From Trachythela sp. YZ-2020 (Eukaryota > Cnidaria > Anthozoa > Malacalcyonacea > Clavulariidae), in NCBI GenBank assembly GCA_016169945.1, contig JADLSH010000212.1, positions 466,001 through 530,000 of the forward strand: a DNA stretch of 64,000 nt. The letters are read 5' to 3'. The notes below the pieces were generated by a model. That model was not told where the DNA came from. It searched no databases and was given only the letters and a program-made list of their open reading frames with translations. Position 1 is the first letter of the stretch. Each line of letters opens with the position of its first letter. Both the position numbers and the translations under genes were made by a program. Of the stretch, positions 9,998 to 18,977 are shown piece by piece.

Positions 9998-12056
9998 CTA
10001 AGGTTTCACGGATACTTTTACGTGTCGAAACGAGACTAAGGGGTTATTGGTGAAAATGGAAGATGTTTCAGGGTCGTTTTTCAAGATATTAAAATTCTTC
10101 CTAATGACATCCCTTACTTTGAAATTGAAGGGATGGTAACCGAGAACTAGGGGTATTTTGTAGTTGGGAATATTAGACACATGGTCTCTAAGGGTTTCGG
10201 ATCGGGGAATATTGGAGGCCTTCGAAAAGGCAGTATCTAAGAGAGGGGTTGGATAACTGCGTTGGACAAAAAGGTTTCTCATTTCCTGACTTTTGGTATG
10301 GAAGTCCTCATCTTCACTGCAAATGCGGCGAAGGCGAAGGAACTGAGAGAAGGGAATGGACCTTTTATTGTGGTTGGGGTGGGAAGAAGTAACGAGAAGA
10401 TAGCTATGGGAGTCAATCGGCTGGTAGAACACAGAAATAACAAGTTTATTGCCATTCATAGATACAAGTATAACTAAGAACGATACACTGGTCTCACTAA
10501 GTGCTGGGTGGAAGTTATTAACAAAGTTAATTTTGTTTGTTTTGTTTTGTTTTGTTTTGTTTTGTTTTGTTTTGTTTTAACAGCTCTATTGAATGATTTT
10601 CAAACGGCAAGAGTGCGAACGGGACTCAAGACCCATGCGAGGCACTCTCCCTCTTGAATTTTGTTTACATCTAATATCATTATTTACGGCAATAATATAA
10701 ATTGGTAAACATATACCAGCTGATTAATACCTCAAATTAGGACGCTATTGCACCACATTTAAGTCATCATCACCACATTTAAGTTATTATTTCGCCGAGA
10801 AAAGACGCCCGTAGAATCAGGCCTAAATGATGCCGACAAAAGAAAAAGGTCGCTTCGCTCGAAAAAAAAAAATAGTGGAAAACCGGCTTTAGGCCTGATT
10901 CTACCGACATATAAAACAGGCGTTAAGGCGGATTTCCATTCAGTGGAAAAAATCGCACGATCGATTTTTTTGCGATCGCTTTCTTTTGAAATGTGTGCAG
11001 TCAACCACAGCTAATGAGATTTGTTCCGCTTCACTGTTTGTATTTCAAAAGAAAGCGATCGCAAAAAGTCGATCGCGCAACATTTTGCACTGGCCCGTTC
11101 TGCTGGAATATATTTTAATTCCAAATTTAATTCCAATTCAAATATATATTATATGAGAATATATTCTATACACATATTCTGCAAAACGCGCATTACTAGA
11201 AATACTCGCACATTATTGCATTTATTGTGGAAAATAATTGTTTTTTATTTAATTGTAGTGCACAGGGTATTTTGAAAAATAAAAAAATAAACTAAACTAA
11301 GTTAATAAACTTTGTTAACTAAGTTAATAAACTTGTCCAACTCTCCGCGGGAACAGGATGCTGTGCCGACACAGTCATCAATGTACCTACCAAGGTAATC
11401 AGGTATGGGATCAGTGTATTGCTCGAAGATCTGCTTTTCCACAAAACCAACGAATAAATTGGCATAGTTGGGACACATTTTGGTTCCCATGGCTACAAAA
11501 CTTATTTGTTGGTAATTCTCATCATCAAATGAAAAATTGTTGAGGGTGAGCACTAATTCAGCCAAACGGATCAAAACAGTGGTAGACGGTTCCTGGTTGG
11601 GGCGCTTATCTAAGAAGAATTTGAGTGCTCTCAAACTATCATGATGGGGAATGACAGTGTACAAGGATTTGACATTCATGGTGAAAATGAATTTATGAGT
11701 GTTATGAAATTGAATGTTATGAGGTAGCTAGGGATAAGCTCGGTGGGACAACCGCAAGCAGAGACAATGGGTCTACCTGGGTTGTCGGGTTTTGCATTTT
11801 GGGTAAGAAGTACTTGACGGGTGTGCGAGGTGTGGTGGTTATGAGATGCTTGGCAGTTTCAGGAAGATCACCAGAGGCGATGAAATTCTTGATGGTGGCG
11901 GAAATGGTGGTTTGATTGTTAGATTGTTAGAAGTCAAAACATTGTCAATTTTGCTGTAAAAGGTCGACGAGCTTCATTGCAATATAAGTCAGCTCTCCAA
12001 ACAACCAAAGCACCACCCTTATCAGCAGGTTTGATAACAATGTCTTCACGAGCACG
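9998..12056 (-). pseudogene. PLE reverse transcriptase, interrupted
   Basis: Minus-strand Penelope-type RT. Near 12035-11945 lies DIVIKPADKGGALVVW, the PLE N-terminal RT signature. Then 11679-11302 carries MNVKSLYTVIPHHD (RT motif with catalytic Asp), FVAMGTKMCPNYANLFVGF and LGRYIDDCVGTA (YIDD active site). After a 770 bp insertion (10527-11296) the C-terminal part resumes at 10526-9998 with FLDILVSMNGNKL, HPNHNKRSIPFSQFLRLRRI and DVIRKNFNILKNDP. Part of the fingers region is deleted near 11720-11930. It is joined head to head with a second copy beginning at 12057. Confidence 0.88.
10527..11296. mobile_element. Insertion inside PLE reverse transcriptase
   Basis: The RT reading is broken here. 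The flanks TTAACAAAGTTAA-like (10514-10526) and TTAACTAAGTTAA-like (near 11311-11323) duplicate the target TTAACTTTGTTAA of the intact copy at 12555. The insert begins with a (TTTTG)n tract (10532-10577). It contains two inverted repeats: GTAGAATCAGGCCTAAA/TTTAGGCCTGATTCTAC (10812-10905), and GCGATCGCTTTCTTTTGAAA with its reverse (10970-11065). No coding sequence is seen; it is probably a non-autonomous element. Confidence 0.65.
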
Positions 12057-13000
12057 GAGTGACGGAGCACGGAGCTACCTCGATCGTGTCATGGCGCCCT
12101 TTGTTAAGTACTTACCATCCTATATCAAGGACACCAAACATTCTCTCCAAATCTTTCAGAACATTCAATTTCATAACACTCATAAATTCATTTTCACCAT
12201 GGATGTCAAATCCTTGTACACTGTCATTCCTCATCATGATGTTTTGAGAGCACTCAAATTCTTCTTAGATAAGCGCTCAAACCAGGAACCGTCTACCACT
12301 GTTTTGATCCGTTTGGCTGAATTAGTGCTCACCCTCTACAATTTTTTATTTGATGGTGAGCATTACCAACAAATAAGTGGTGTAGCCATGGGAACCAAAA
12401 TGGGTCCCAACTATGCCAATTTATTCGTTGGTTTTGTGGAAAAGCAGATCTTCGAGCAATACACTGATCCCATACGTGATTACCTTGGTAGGTACATTGA
12501 TGACTGTCTCGGCACAGCATCCTGTTCCCGCGGAGAGTTGGACAAGTTTATTAACTTTGTTAATAACTTCCACCCAGCACTTAGTGAGACCAGTGTATCG
12601 TTCTTAGATATACTAGTATCTATCAATGGCAATAAACTTGTCACTTATGTGTTCTACAAGCCGACTGACTCCCATAGCTATCTTCTCTTTACTTCTTCCC
12701 ACCCCAACCACACTAAAAGGTCCATTCTCTTCTCTCAGTTCCTTCGCCTTCCCCGCATTTGCAGTGAAGATGAGGACTTCCATACCAAAAGTCAGGAAAT
12801 GAGAAACTTTTTTGTCCAACGCAGTTATCCAACCCCCCTCATAGATACTGCCTTTTCGAAGGCCTCCAATATTCCGCGATCCGAAACCCTTAGAGACCAT
12901 CTGTCTAATATTCCCAACAACAAAATACCATCCCTTCAATTTCAAAGTAAGGGATGTCATTAGGAAGAATTTTCATATCTTGAAAAACGACCCTAAAACA
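12057..13000 (+). pseudogene. PLE reverse transcriptase, second (plus) copy
   Basis: Plus-strand Penelope RT, open over most of its length: LPSYIKDTKHSLQIFQ, MDVKSLYTVIPHHD (catalytic Asp), GVAMGTKMGPNYANLFVGF, LGRYIDDCLGTASC (YIDD) and SVSFLDILVSINGNKLV. It ends early after SNIPNNKIPSL, where a deletion shifts the frame and removes the rest of the RT and the whole GIY-YIG domain. It lacks the ADKGG region found on the minus copy, so it is 5'-truncated at the head-to-head junction. Its active-site motifs are intact, but the protein is incomplete at both ends. Confidence 0.88.
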
Positions 13001-13227
13001 TCTTCCTGAAATATTTTGTGATGTGATTTCAATATTTTGTTTATAGTTTGTTTTGATTAAATCCATCTGATTGGTTTATTTTTTATCACGTGATCGCTTT
13101 TGTATTCACTATAAAAGCACATGTTTTTCCCCCGACCCAATCTACTAACTTCCAGATGAAGGGCCTTCGCTCGAAACGTCGAAGTTCTCATTGTATTTTT
13201 CAGGTAGTTTTACACAACAGTAAGGAC
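13001..13227 (+). repeat. PLE terminal region with hammerhead-like motif (type C), plus copy
   Basis: Mirror image of 9176-9440. The motif at 13147-13186 reads AACTTC-CAGATGA-AGGGCCTTCGCTC-GAAA-CGTC-GAAGTT. The core differs from the hammerhead consensus CUGANGA only by A for U at the second position. The downstream end TTTTTCAGGTAGTTTTACAC leads into the LINE at about 13228. Confidence 0.7.
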
Positions 13228-13505
13228 AAATATTCTACATCGTCCACGCGATGTTGGACTTGCAGATTATAATGTTAGGTATTGCTAATATAGGTATAGG
13301 CATTATTACTTGGTGTAATATTATCAGACGATTTAACTTGGAGCTCACATGTCGATAATGTGCTTAAGAAGACAAATTCTAGGTTATACGCATTAAGGAA
13401 ATGAAAGAGAGCTGGTATTAATCAGCAGAACCTTGTCCGTGTATACGTCTCGTTTATTAGATCCAGTGTAGAATTTTCATCACCGGTCTGGTCAAATATA
13501 TATAA
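13228..13505 (+). pseudogene. LINE reverse transcriptase, 3' part of interrupted copy
   Basis: Continuation of the LINE at 8925-9175. The frame 13315-13500 reads LSDDLTWSSHVDNVLKKTNS, RLYALRK, a stop, then KRAGINQQNLVRVYVSFIRS and SVEFSSPVWSN. This is the conserved thumb/C-terminal region of CR1/Jockey-like LINEs. It ends before the usual C-terminus; no poly-A or microsatellite tail is evident. Confidence 0.75.
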
Positions 13506-13959
13506 AATAAAATTTGGATAAAACTCTTTTCTCCTTGAACATTTGAAAAAAAATATAAAAAATATCGAATTTGGCGCATGGTGTGATTATAGAATCAAAT
13601 TACTATAACACGTGATATATTCCTAACGCGTTGATTGGTGCAGACACGAGTGTTTCCACTTGTCAAGTTAACAGAGGGAAGCATTCTTCTCAGCAGAAAA
13701 AATATCAATCCAATCAAAAATGTAAAGAAATCCTTTGACTTTGAGTGAATATAACGAGAAAAGTACGTTGGCGATTCTCGATAGACCCGGCTTCGATTAC
13801 CGCTCGCGGTTGAACAGTAAAGAACGTATAAAGCCAATGCATAATACAGTATTCCCTCGTCAGCTAATTAAATAGCAGGAACTTCTTGCTTCTTAATTTT
13901 GTATCACTAGCAAATAACTTAACTAGTCCCTACGGCCAGTGAAAGAATCTCACATAATG
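13506..13959. other. No gene seen
   Basis: AT-rich DNA with no supportable coding sequence or repeat. Confidence 0.5.
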
Positions 13960-14265
13960 TTGGAGTTAAACAACTTTGGCCGGGGTAAAAATTCAGGAGT
14001 AAAATTACTCCCAATTTTTACTCCCGTTCGAGAATAATTGGAGTTAAAACGACTCCTAGAGTAATATTAAGAAGTAAAACTTACTCCATTATTTCTACTC
14101 CTTTGCTGGACTAAATTTTACTCCTTCAGTGGAGTTAAAATGACTCCCAGTGGAGTAAATTCTGGAATGCGTACCGAAATGGAGTAGTTTTAACTCCATT
14201 TTTGGAGTAGGTTTTACTCCAAAAATTTTACCCTCCCACTGGGAGTAATTTTAACTCCTATGGCG
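13960..14265. repeat. Cluster of GGAGTTAA/TTAACTCC subrepeats
   Basis: About fifteen copies of GGAGT(T/A)AAA or its reverse complement occur within 300 bp in both orientations (for example TGGAGTTAAAATGACTCCCA). Such dense short inverted subrepeats are typical of transposon ends. The Crypton-type gene starts 280 bp downstream, so this may be its left terminus; no matching right-hand cluster is seen before 16400. A single similar pair is embedded in the CACAGT elements (28134-28160, 55073-55100). Confidence 0.65.
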
Positions 14266-14542
14266 GATCAATAATATGCAATCTATGTTTGGAGGAAAAT
14301 TGGAAATAGTTTCAACATGCAGACACAAAAGCAGATTTGAAATAAAAAACCTACAGAAGTAAAGGCATGCATGGAATGTTTGAACATCCACACGCCCACG
14401 TTTCGACCAATAATATTTAACAATTAGATTATGAGCTCAAGATTTCTATGAGGTGTTAGTATAAATTTCCAGATCACTTTTCCAATTTCACAATTTCCAA
14501 AGTCACTGGTCAATGACTACAGGTTTTTGCTTTTTCTTCAAA

Positions 14543-15975
14543 ATGGCTGCTCCGGAAAAAAACAAACAAGCTACAAAATATGGTTTAAAAATATTTCAAG
14601 GTAAAATATTAAACTTTACGTGCTTTTACTTGGAAAAAACTGGCTTCGTCACAACGCGACACAGAGCCGTGTCTGAGATTTAAATATGTAAACAAACTAT
14701 TTATAGTGAAAATAAACACAAAAACTTCGTTTATTTAATAGAGTGGTTTCATGACCAAGCTGAATTTGCAACATCATTTGAATGCATGGGTACTGAGGAA
14801 ATGAATAAGTGTCTTTCGAAGTTTTACGTCTCAGCAAGAAAGCAAGACGGAAATTACTACAAAAAAACTAGTTTGTTGTCCATAAGAGCAGCGCTTGACC
14901 GCCACTTGAAAGCACCGCCTTACAACAAAAGATTTTCAATATGCGACACCGTGTTGTTCAGCGAAGCAAATAAAACTCTTAGTTCATACCTGAAGCAGCT
15001 CGTGAAGAATGGAAAGATAGCACTCACAGTACACAAAGTCAGTTTGACAGCTAGCCGACATAATCAAGAAGCTCTATGAGAAACGCGAGCTTGCTGATGT
15101 CGATACACAAAGTCCTCGGGCTTTGCTTCAAACGGCTTGGTTTCAAATTTCCATCTACTTCGGAAAACGTGGCAGAGAAAACCAAAGTTAATTGAAGAAG
15201 TCAATGCTACGTCTAGTCAAAGCCGCAGACGGCCAAGAGTACTTCGAATTGAACAGAAGCTAAGCCGGCGCTGTTCTCACGAGCAAAAATCACACGGGAG
15301 GTCTAGATGGCTCCGAAGATCACTCCGACAGGAAAATATTTTCGCAACCCGGTTCTAAACGTTGCCATGTCGAAATCCATAAAACCTACTTGATTCATCT
15401 TAATCCAAATATTTCCACGTTATTCCAAAGGCCAAAAGGCGAGAGCTCGGCGAAATTCAACCCAAAAGTTCACGAAGTCTGGTACGACGCTTGTAACGTT
15501 GGCCACAACACGCTCGAAAATATGGTGCGAAATATGACCGAAAGGGCTGGAATAACACCATATCTAACCAACCATTCCTTACGAGCGACAACCATGACGG
15601 TTTTGTCCCGGCAGCAACATCGAGACTCGGCAAATAAAAGCCATCACGGGGCACAAGAGCGATTCCAGCATTTAAAGCTATTGCGAACGAGCAACACTTG
15701 ACCAATTCAAGGAAATGTCAACGGCGTTAACATAATTTATCCACAGCGACAGAAGTCCAGAATCTCGAAGCCAATCTCTCGATTGGTCGAAGGAAAAACA
15801 CGTGCATTCTGCTACGATCTTAACACTAATTTCAAGCACACCAACGCCTTCATCCTGCCAAAATTTGCAGTCGACTAAACACGAAAACTTCTTCACGTCG
15901 CTGGGCTTGATTCGGGGTCAATTCTGCCATCTGGGTCATTTAACAATTGCCAGTTTACATTTAATGTAAATATGA
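14543..15975 (+). pseudogene. Crypton-type tyrosine recombinase (DUF3504-like), broken
   Basis: Exon 1 (14543-14600) begins MAAPEKNKQATKYGLKIFQ and has a GT donor. The intron is 14601-14741. Exon 2 resumes in phase with EWFHDQAEFATSFECMGTEE and LSKFYVSARKQDGNYYKK, the SAM-like N-terminal half of Crypton/QRICH1/ZMYM-type recombinases. After a frameshift near 15070 the catalytic half follows with stops: QTAWFQISIYFGKRGRENQS, GGLDGSEDHSDRKIF, LNPNISTLFQRPK, ERAGITPYLTNHSLRA (the H-x2-R box). After another shift near 15600 come AITGHKSDSS and SY (catalytic His and Tyr). SFNNCQFTFNVNMNTR-stop near 15925-15975 resembles the usual C-terminus. The order of motifs is complete, but at least two frameshifts and two stops make it non-functional. 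Confidence 0.85.
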
Positions 15976-16240
15976 ACACTCGTTGACAATGATTTATAAA
16001 TAACAGTACATTTCTGTTTGATTTATACGGCAATATTTGAGCCAAACTGTTAACTTGTAATTTGAACTGTTGACAAGGCGACAAGCTTCGAAAAATGATG
16101 AGTCGCACGCGCATGTTCGGCCGTGAAGTACTTCCTTATGCATATTTAACAATGTTATTATTTAAAATAATAAATTTGAAGTGAATTTTTATAAAGTTGT
16201 GTTGATTATTATTTGTAAACACCTGGAAATTTATACTAAA

Positions 16241-16343
16241 ACAATTAGTCGCCTCAGGCTCGGTGATTACAAGCCTATATTCACTTCGCCTTCGGCTCAG
16301 TGAATATAGGCTTGTATTCACCTCGCCTTCGGCGACTAATTGT
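16241..16343. repeat. Palindrome (foldback element)
   Basis: ACAATTAGTCGCC at the left is mirrored by GGCGACTAATTGT at the right, with inner arms GTGATTACAAGCCTATATTC and its near reverse complement. The sequence between the arms includes CTTCGCCTTCGGCTC. It resembles the palindromes at 23071 and 26803 in design but not in sequence. Confidence 0.75.
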
Positions 16344-16690
16344 TAAATAGTTGATGAGGGCGAAGCCCGAATGAACTATCATCTCATAGAAATCGAGAGC
16401 GAATAATCTAATCGTTTTAGTAGAAACCAGCAAGAAAACAGTATTTCAAAACATTTTTCATAATTTATTGAAATAAATTCGTTAAAAATTGCGCCGAGGA
16501 GATGGTTGTTTCGCTACTCGCCATCTATCAACAATTAGATAGCGGGTAGTGTAGCCAATCAAATTACAGCATTTGCAATAGTATACTAGTATGATTATAC
16601 TAATTAAGAATAGATAATCTTTTCGAAATCCCTCGCCACTTGATAATCGCTTACTGCGTGAAACAGGCTCTAGTGAATACCTTGAGGTAA
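16344..16690. other. No gene seen
   Basis: No coding sequence recognised between the palindrome and the next PLE end. Confidence 0.5.
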
Positions 16691-16760
16691 GCGAAAACTA
16701 TGTATTTGCCCTATCTATATGATATCGAGCACTCTTTGGCATTTCGTGAACCAAAACACG

Positions 16761-16795
<35 letters not shown>

Positions 16796-16930
16796 GTGTA
16801 GGTTTAGGTCTACGAAACGCAAAGAGTGCTCGACAACATATAGTTAGAGCAAATTATAGATTTTCGCTTACCTCAAAACTTGTCTGCAACAGGCTGTTTC
16901 ATCTGTAAAAGAATCATCAGGCAGTTTACA
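16691..16930 (-). repeat. PLE end with (AT)n tract and type B hammerhead-like motif
   Basis: An (AT)n run at 16767-16793 separates two oppositely oriented terminal pieces: TATCGAGCACTCTTTGGCAT at 16723 and CGTAGGTTTAGGTCTACGAA-type sequence at 16794. The minus-strand motif at 16868-16930 reads ACTTGTAAACTGC-CTGATGA...GAAACAGCCTGTT-GCAGACAAGT. CTGC/GCAG and ACTTGT/ACAAGT form stem I with a 3-nt bulge. Confidence 0.7.
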
Positions 16931-16934
16931 AGTG

Positions 16935-18078
16935 TCGGACAAATCTCCACAAAATTTTCGAGCAGTTTGACCTAAAATTACCGCCGAATCAAATTTACGT
17001 ATTGTAAACTTTTAGATGTAACTTTCGACCTTAACAATGGAAAACATAGGCCCTATAGGAAGCCCAATGACGATCCACTATACATAAATATGCACTCTAA
17101 TCACCCACCGAGCATCACAAGGCAACTACCTGCATCAATTAACAAGCGCATCGCACTTCTTTCATCTGATGAGCAAACTTTTCAGGAATCTGCACCCATA
17201 TATCAGAACGCACTTAGGCATAACAACTTTAATCATGAACTTAGCTCACTCAGCACACACCGCAAAAACAACGCAGGAATAGGCAACGCAACATCATTTG
17301 GTTCAACCCACCATTTAGCAAGAGTGTTAGCACAAATATGGGACGTAATTTCCTTAGTCTAATTGACAAGCATTTCCCACCGCACCACAAGCTACATAAA
17401 ATTTTTAACAGAAATACAGTTAAAGTACGCTATAGCTGCATGAACAATATTAAGTCAGTAATCACTAAACACAATGCACGCATATCTAGAAATAACAAGC
17501 CACAGGAGAGGGACACTACCAATTGCAGTTGTAGAAAAAACACCATTTGCCCGCTTCAAAAACAATGCATGACTAGGGACATAGTATACAAAGCAACAGT
17601 CACAGTAAGCAACACAAACACGATCAAAAATTACATTGGCATGACTGCAACCACATTCAAAGAGCGATTGGCCAACCACACTAAATCATTTCAGCATAAA
17701 AAGCATGCAAATGACACGGAACATTCGAAATATATTTGGACATTGAAAGAAAACAATAAGGATTTCAGTATTAATTGGCAAATTTTAAAACATTCTATTT
17801 CGTATACGGGAGGATCAAAACGATGCAATTTATGTTTAGAAGAAAAATTTTGTATTTTGAAAGAAAAAAACAAGGATTGTTTACTCAACAAAAGAGCTGA
17901 AATAATTTCACGATGTCGTCATCGTAACAAATTTCGCGTAAACAACGCAAAAAAAGCCATGCATGCACACATTGTCTCCCACACACACCCCCAAGCGGTC
18001 ATTTCTTTCGACACTTGTAAACTGCCTGATGATTCTTTTACAGATGAAACAGCCTGTTGCAGACAAGTTTTGAGGTAA
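16935..18078 (+). pseudogene. PLE: end of reverse transcriptase, linker and GIY-YIG endonuclease
   Basis: This is the best copy of the YIGMT-type PLE family here. 16950-17060 holds the end of the RT in several frames (EQFDLK, NLRIVNF, then LNNGKHRPYRKPNDDPLYIN). 17090-17330 reads HSNHPPSITRQLPASINKRI. After a frameshift, 17338-18078 is open: [31 protein letters not shown]-type linker, knuckle C-S-C-R-x5-CPL-x3-C, KNYIGMTATTFKERLANHTK, SKYIWTLKENNKDFSINWQI, RCNLCLEEKFCIL and RAEIISRCRHRNKF. The ORF runs directly into the hammerhead-like motif at 18013-18072. The RT catalytic core is missing, so it is defective, but the nuclease domain has its main motifs. Confidence 0.87.
18013..18072 (+). ncRNA. 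Hammerhead-like ribozyme motif, PLE end (type B), best plus copy
   Basis: ACTTGT-AAA-CTGC precedes CTGATGA (18026-18032). Stem II is weak (UCU/AGA with a closing U-U mismatch). GAAA lies at 18046-18049, stem III is ACA/TGT around GCC, U is at the cleavage site (18058), then GCAG-ACAAGT. Stem I therefore has 4 + 6 bp with a bulge, the usual place for tertiary contacts in type I hammerheads. Both core boxes are intact; the stem II closing mismatch argues for weak or no activity. Confidence 0.55.
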
Positions 18079-18185
18079 GCGAAAATCTGCTCGTATATGC
18101 TCCTTCTGCTCGTATATGCTCCTGAGGTAAGCGAAAATCTGCTCGTATATGCTTGACTCTATATATGCTACTTCACTTGTGTTGT

Positions 18186-18440
18186 TGAGCACTCTGTGAG
18201 GTTAATTGGTGGCTATATAAGCTATAATGCAAAAGCTCACTTCCCTTGTGGTCGTTTGAGCACTCTGGCCCCAAGACACTTCACGCATGTCTGGATGCGC
18301 ATGTGTCTGAGTATTGTACCACATGCGCTTGGTGAGGGCAAGAGTATGGTGTATAAATATGAAGTCACTCGCATCTAGACAGCGTTACAAGCTGCACTGA
18401 CGAGCCGTTGAACGGCGAAACATGCATGTCTGCAGATTTG
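18186..18440 (+). mobile_element. Retrozyme-like monomer with intact hammerhead
   Basis: A non-coding unit with the landmarks CTTCCCTTGTGGTCGTTTG, CACTCTGGCCCCAAGACACT, GTCTGAGTATTGTACCACAT, AAGTCACTCGCATCTAGACA and GCGTTACAAGCTGCA, ending in the ribozyme at 18392-18435. The same unit recurs in reverse at 18871-18977 plus 21734-22460. Small hammerhead-bearing tandem repeats without ORFs match the metazoan retrozymes described in cnidarians and other animals, which spread through circular RNA. Confidence 0.8.
18392..18435 (+). ncRNA. Hammerhead ribozyme (type I), apparently intact
   Basis: Stem I strand CTGCA (18392-18396), core CTGACGA (18397-18403), stem II GCCGT/ACGGC with loop TGA (18404-18416), GAAA (18417-18420), stem III ACAT/ATGT closed by GC, cleavage triplet GUC with the cut after C18430, and the returning stem I strand TGCAG (18431-18435). 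Every invariant core base of the hammerhead is present and all three helices pair without mismatch. Confidence 0.88.
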
Positions 18441-18441
18441 A

Positions 18442-18482
<41 letters not shown>
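18434..18482. repeat. (CT)n(TA)n microsatellite
   Basis: A run of CT dinucleotides followed by a run of TA dinucleotides directly after the ribozyme. Confidence 0.9.
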
Positions 18483-18496
18483 GTATACAACACACA

Positions 18497-18870
18497 AAGT
18501 AAGTAAGTAAGTAAGTAAGCAGGTGTGCTTATTATCCTTACTTGCAGCTGAGAGCTAAGCTGAATTGCGAAGGACACAGCTCAACGTGACCAAGTCGAAG
18601 GCTTTCTAGGGCGCATATGGCAGCCACCTTTTGCTCGCCATCACGGAGCACAGCTACGATGGAAGGGCCAGTTAGGGGTTAAACCCAACCCACCCTGTCA
18701 ACATTCCCTGTGGGAGGAAACCGGAGTACCCGGAGAAAACCCACGACTTTCGGCAGAGCGTTGACTAACTCTTTTCACATGGTTATCATAAGTCGTCCCC
18801 AACGGGACTCGAACCCACGATATCAGAGGTGAAAGGCGCGTGCTCTGACGATTGCGCCACCGAAGCCCCC
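18497..18870 (-). mobile_element. tRNA-Glu-like SINE inserted in hammerhead repeat
   Basis: On the minus strand, 18870 downwards, a tRNA-like head reads GGTGGCGCAATCGTCAGAGC (box A), GCGCCTTTCACC (anticodon-loop region like tRNA-Glu, TTC) and GTGGGTTCGAGTCCC (box B). The body contains GGTACTCCGGTTTCCTCCCA, a motif I recall from invertebrate SINE bodies. The 3' tail is a short (ACTT)n tract at 18499-18520. AAAGT(G/A)A flanks both sides and continues the surrounding repeat, so it is probably the target duplication. Confidence 0.8.
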
Positions 18871-18977
18871 AAAGTGAAGGAGCATATATAGTCAAATCTG
18901 CAGACATGCATGTTTCGCCGTTCAACGGCTCGTCAGTGCAGCTTGTAACGCAGTCTAGATGCGAGTGACTTCGTATT
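18871..18977 (-). mobile_element. Retrozyme-like monomer, part split from 21734 by a LINE
   Basis: Continues the hammerhead repeat on the minus strand: AAAGTGAAGGAGCATATATA, ribozyme at 18898-18941, then GCTTGTAACGCAGTCTAGAT and GAGTGACTTCGTATTTT. The LINE begins after TATTTT, and the repeat resumes at 21734 with ATTTTATACACCATACTC. Confidence 0.85.
18898..18941 (-). ncRNA. Hammerhead ribozyme (type I), apparently intact
   Basis: Reverse complement of the 44-nt ribozyme at 18392-18435, identical over the core and all three helices: CTGCA, CTGACGA, GCCGT-TGA-ACGGC, GAAA, ACATGCATGTC, TGCAG. Confidence 0.88.

Noticed and set aside
18798..18870. Functional tRNA-Glu gene
   Set aside because: Box A and box B are present, but the anticodon stem does not pair and a SINE body with an (ACTT)n tail follows.
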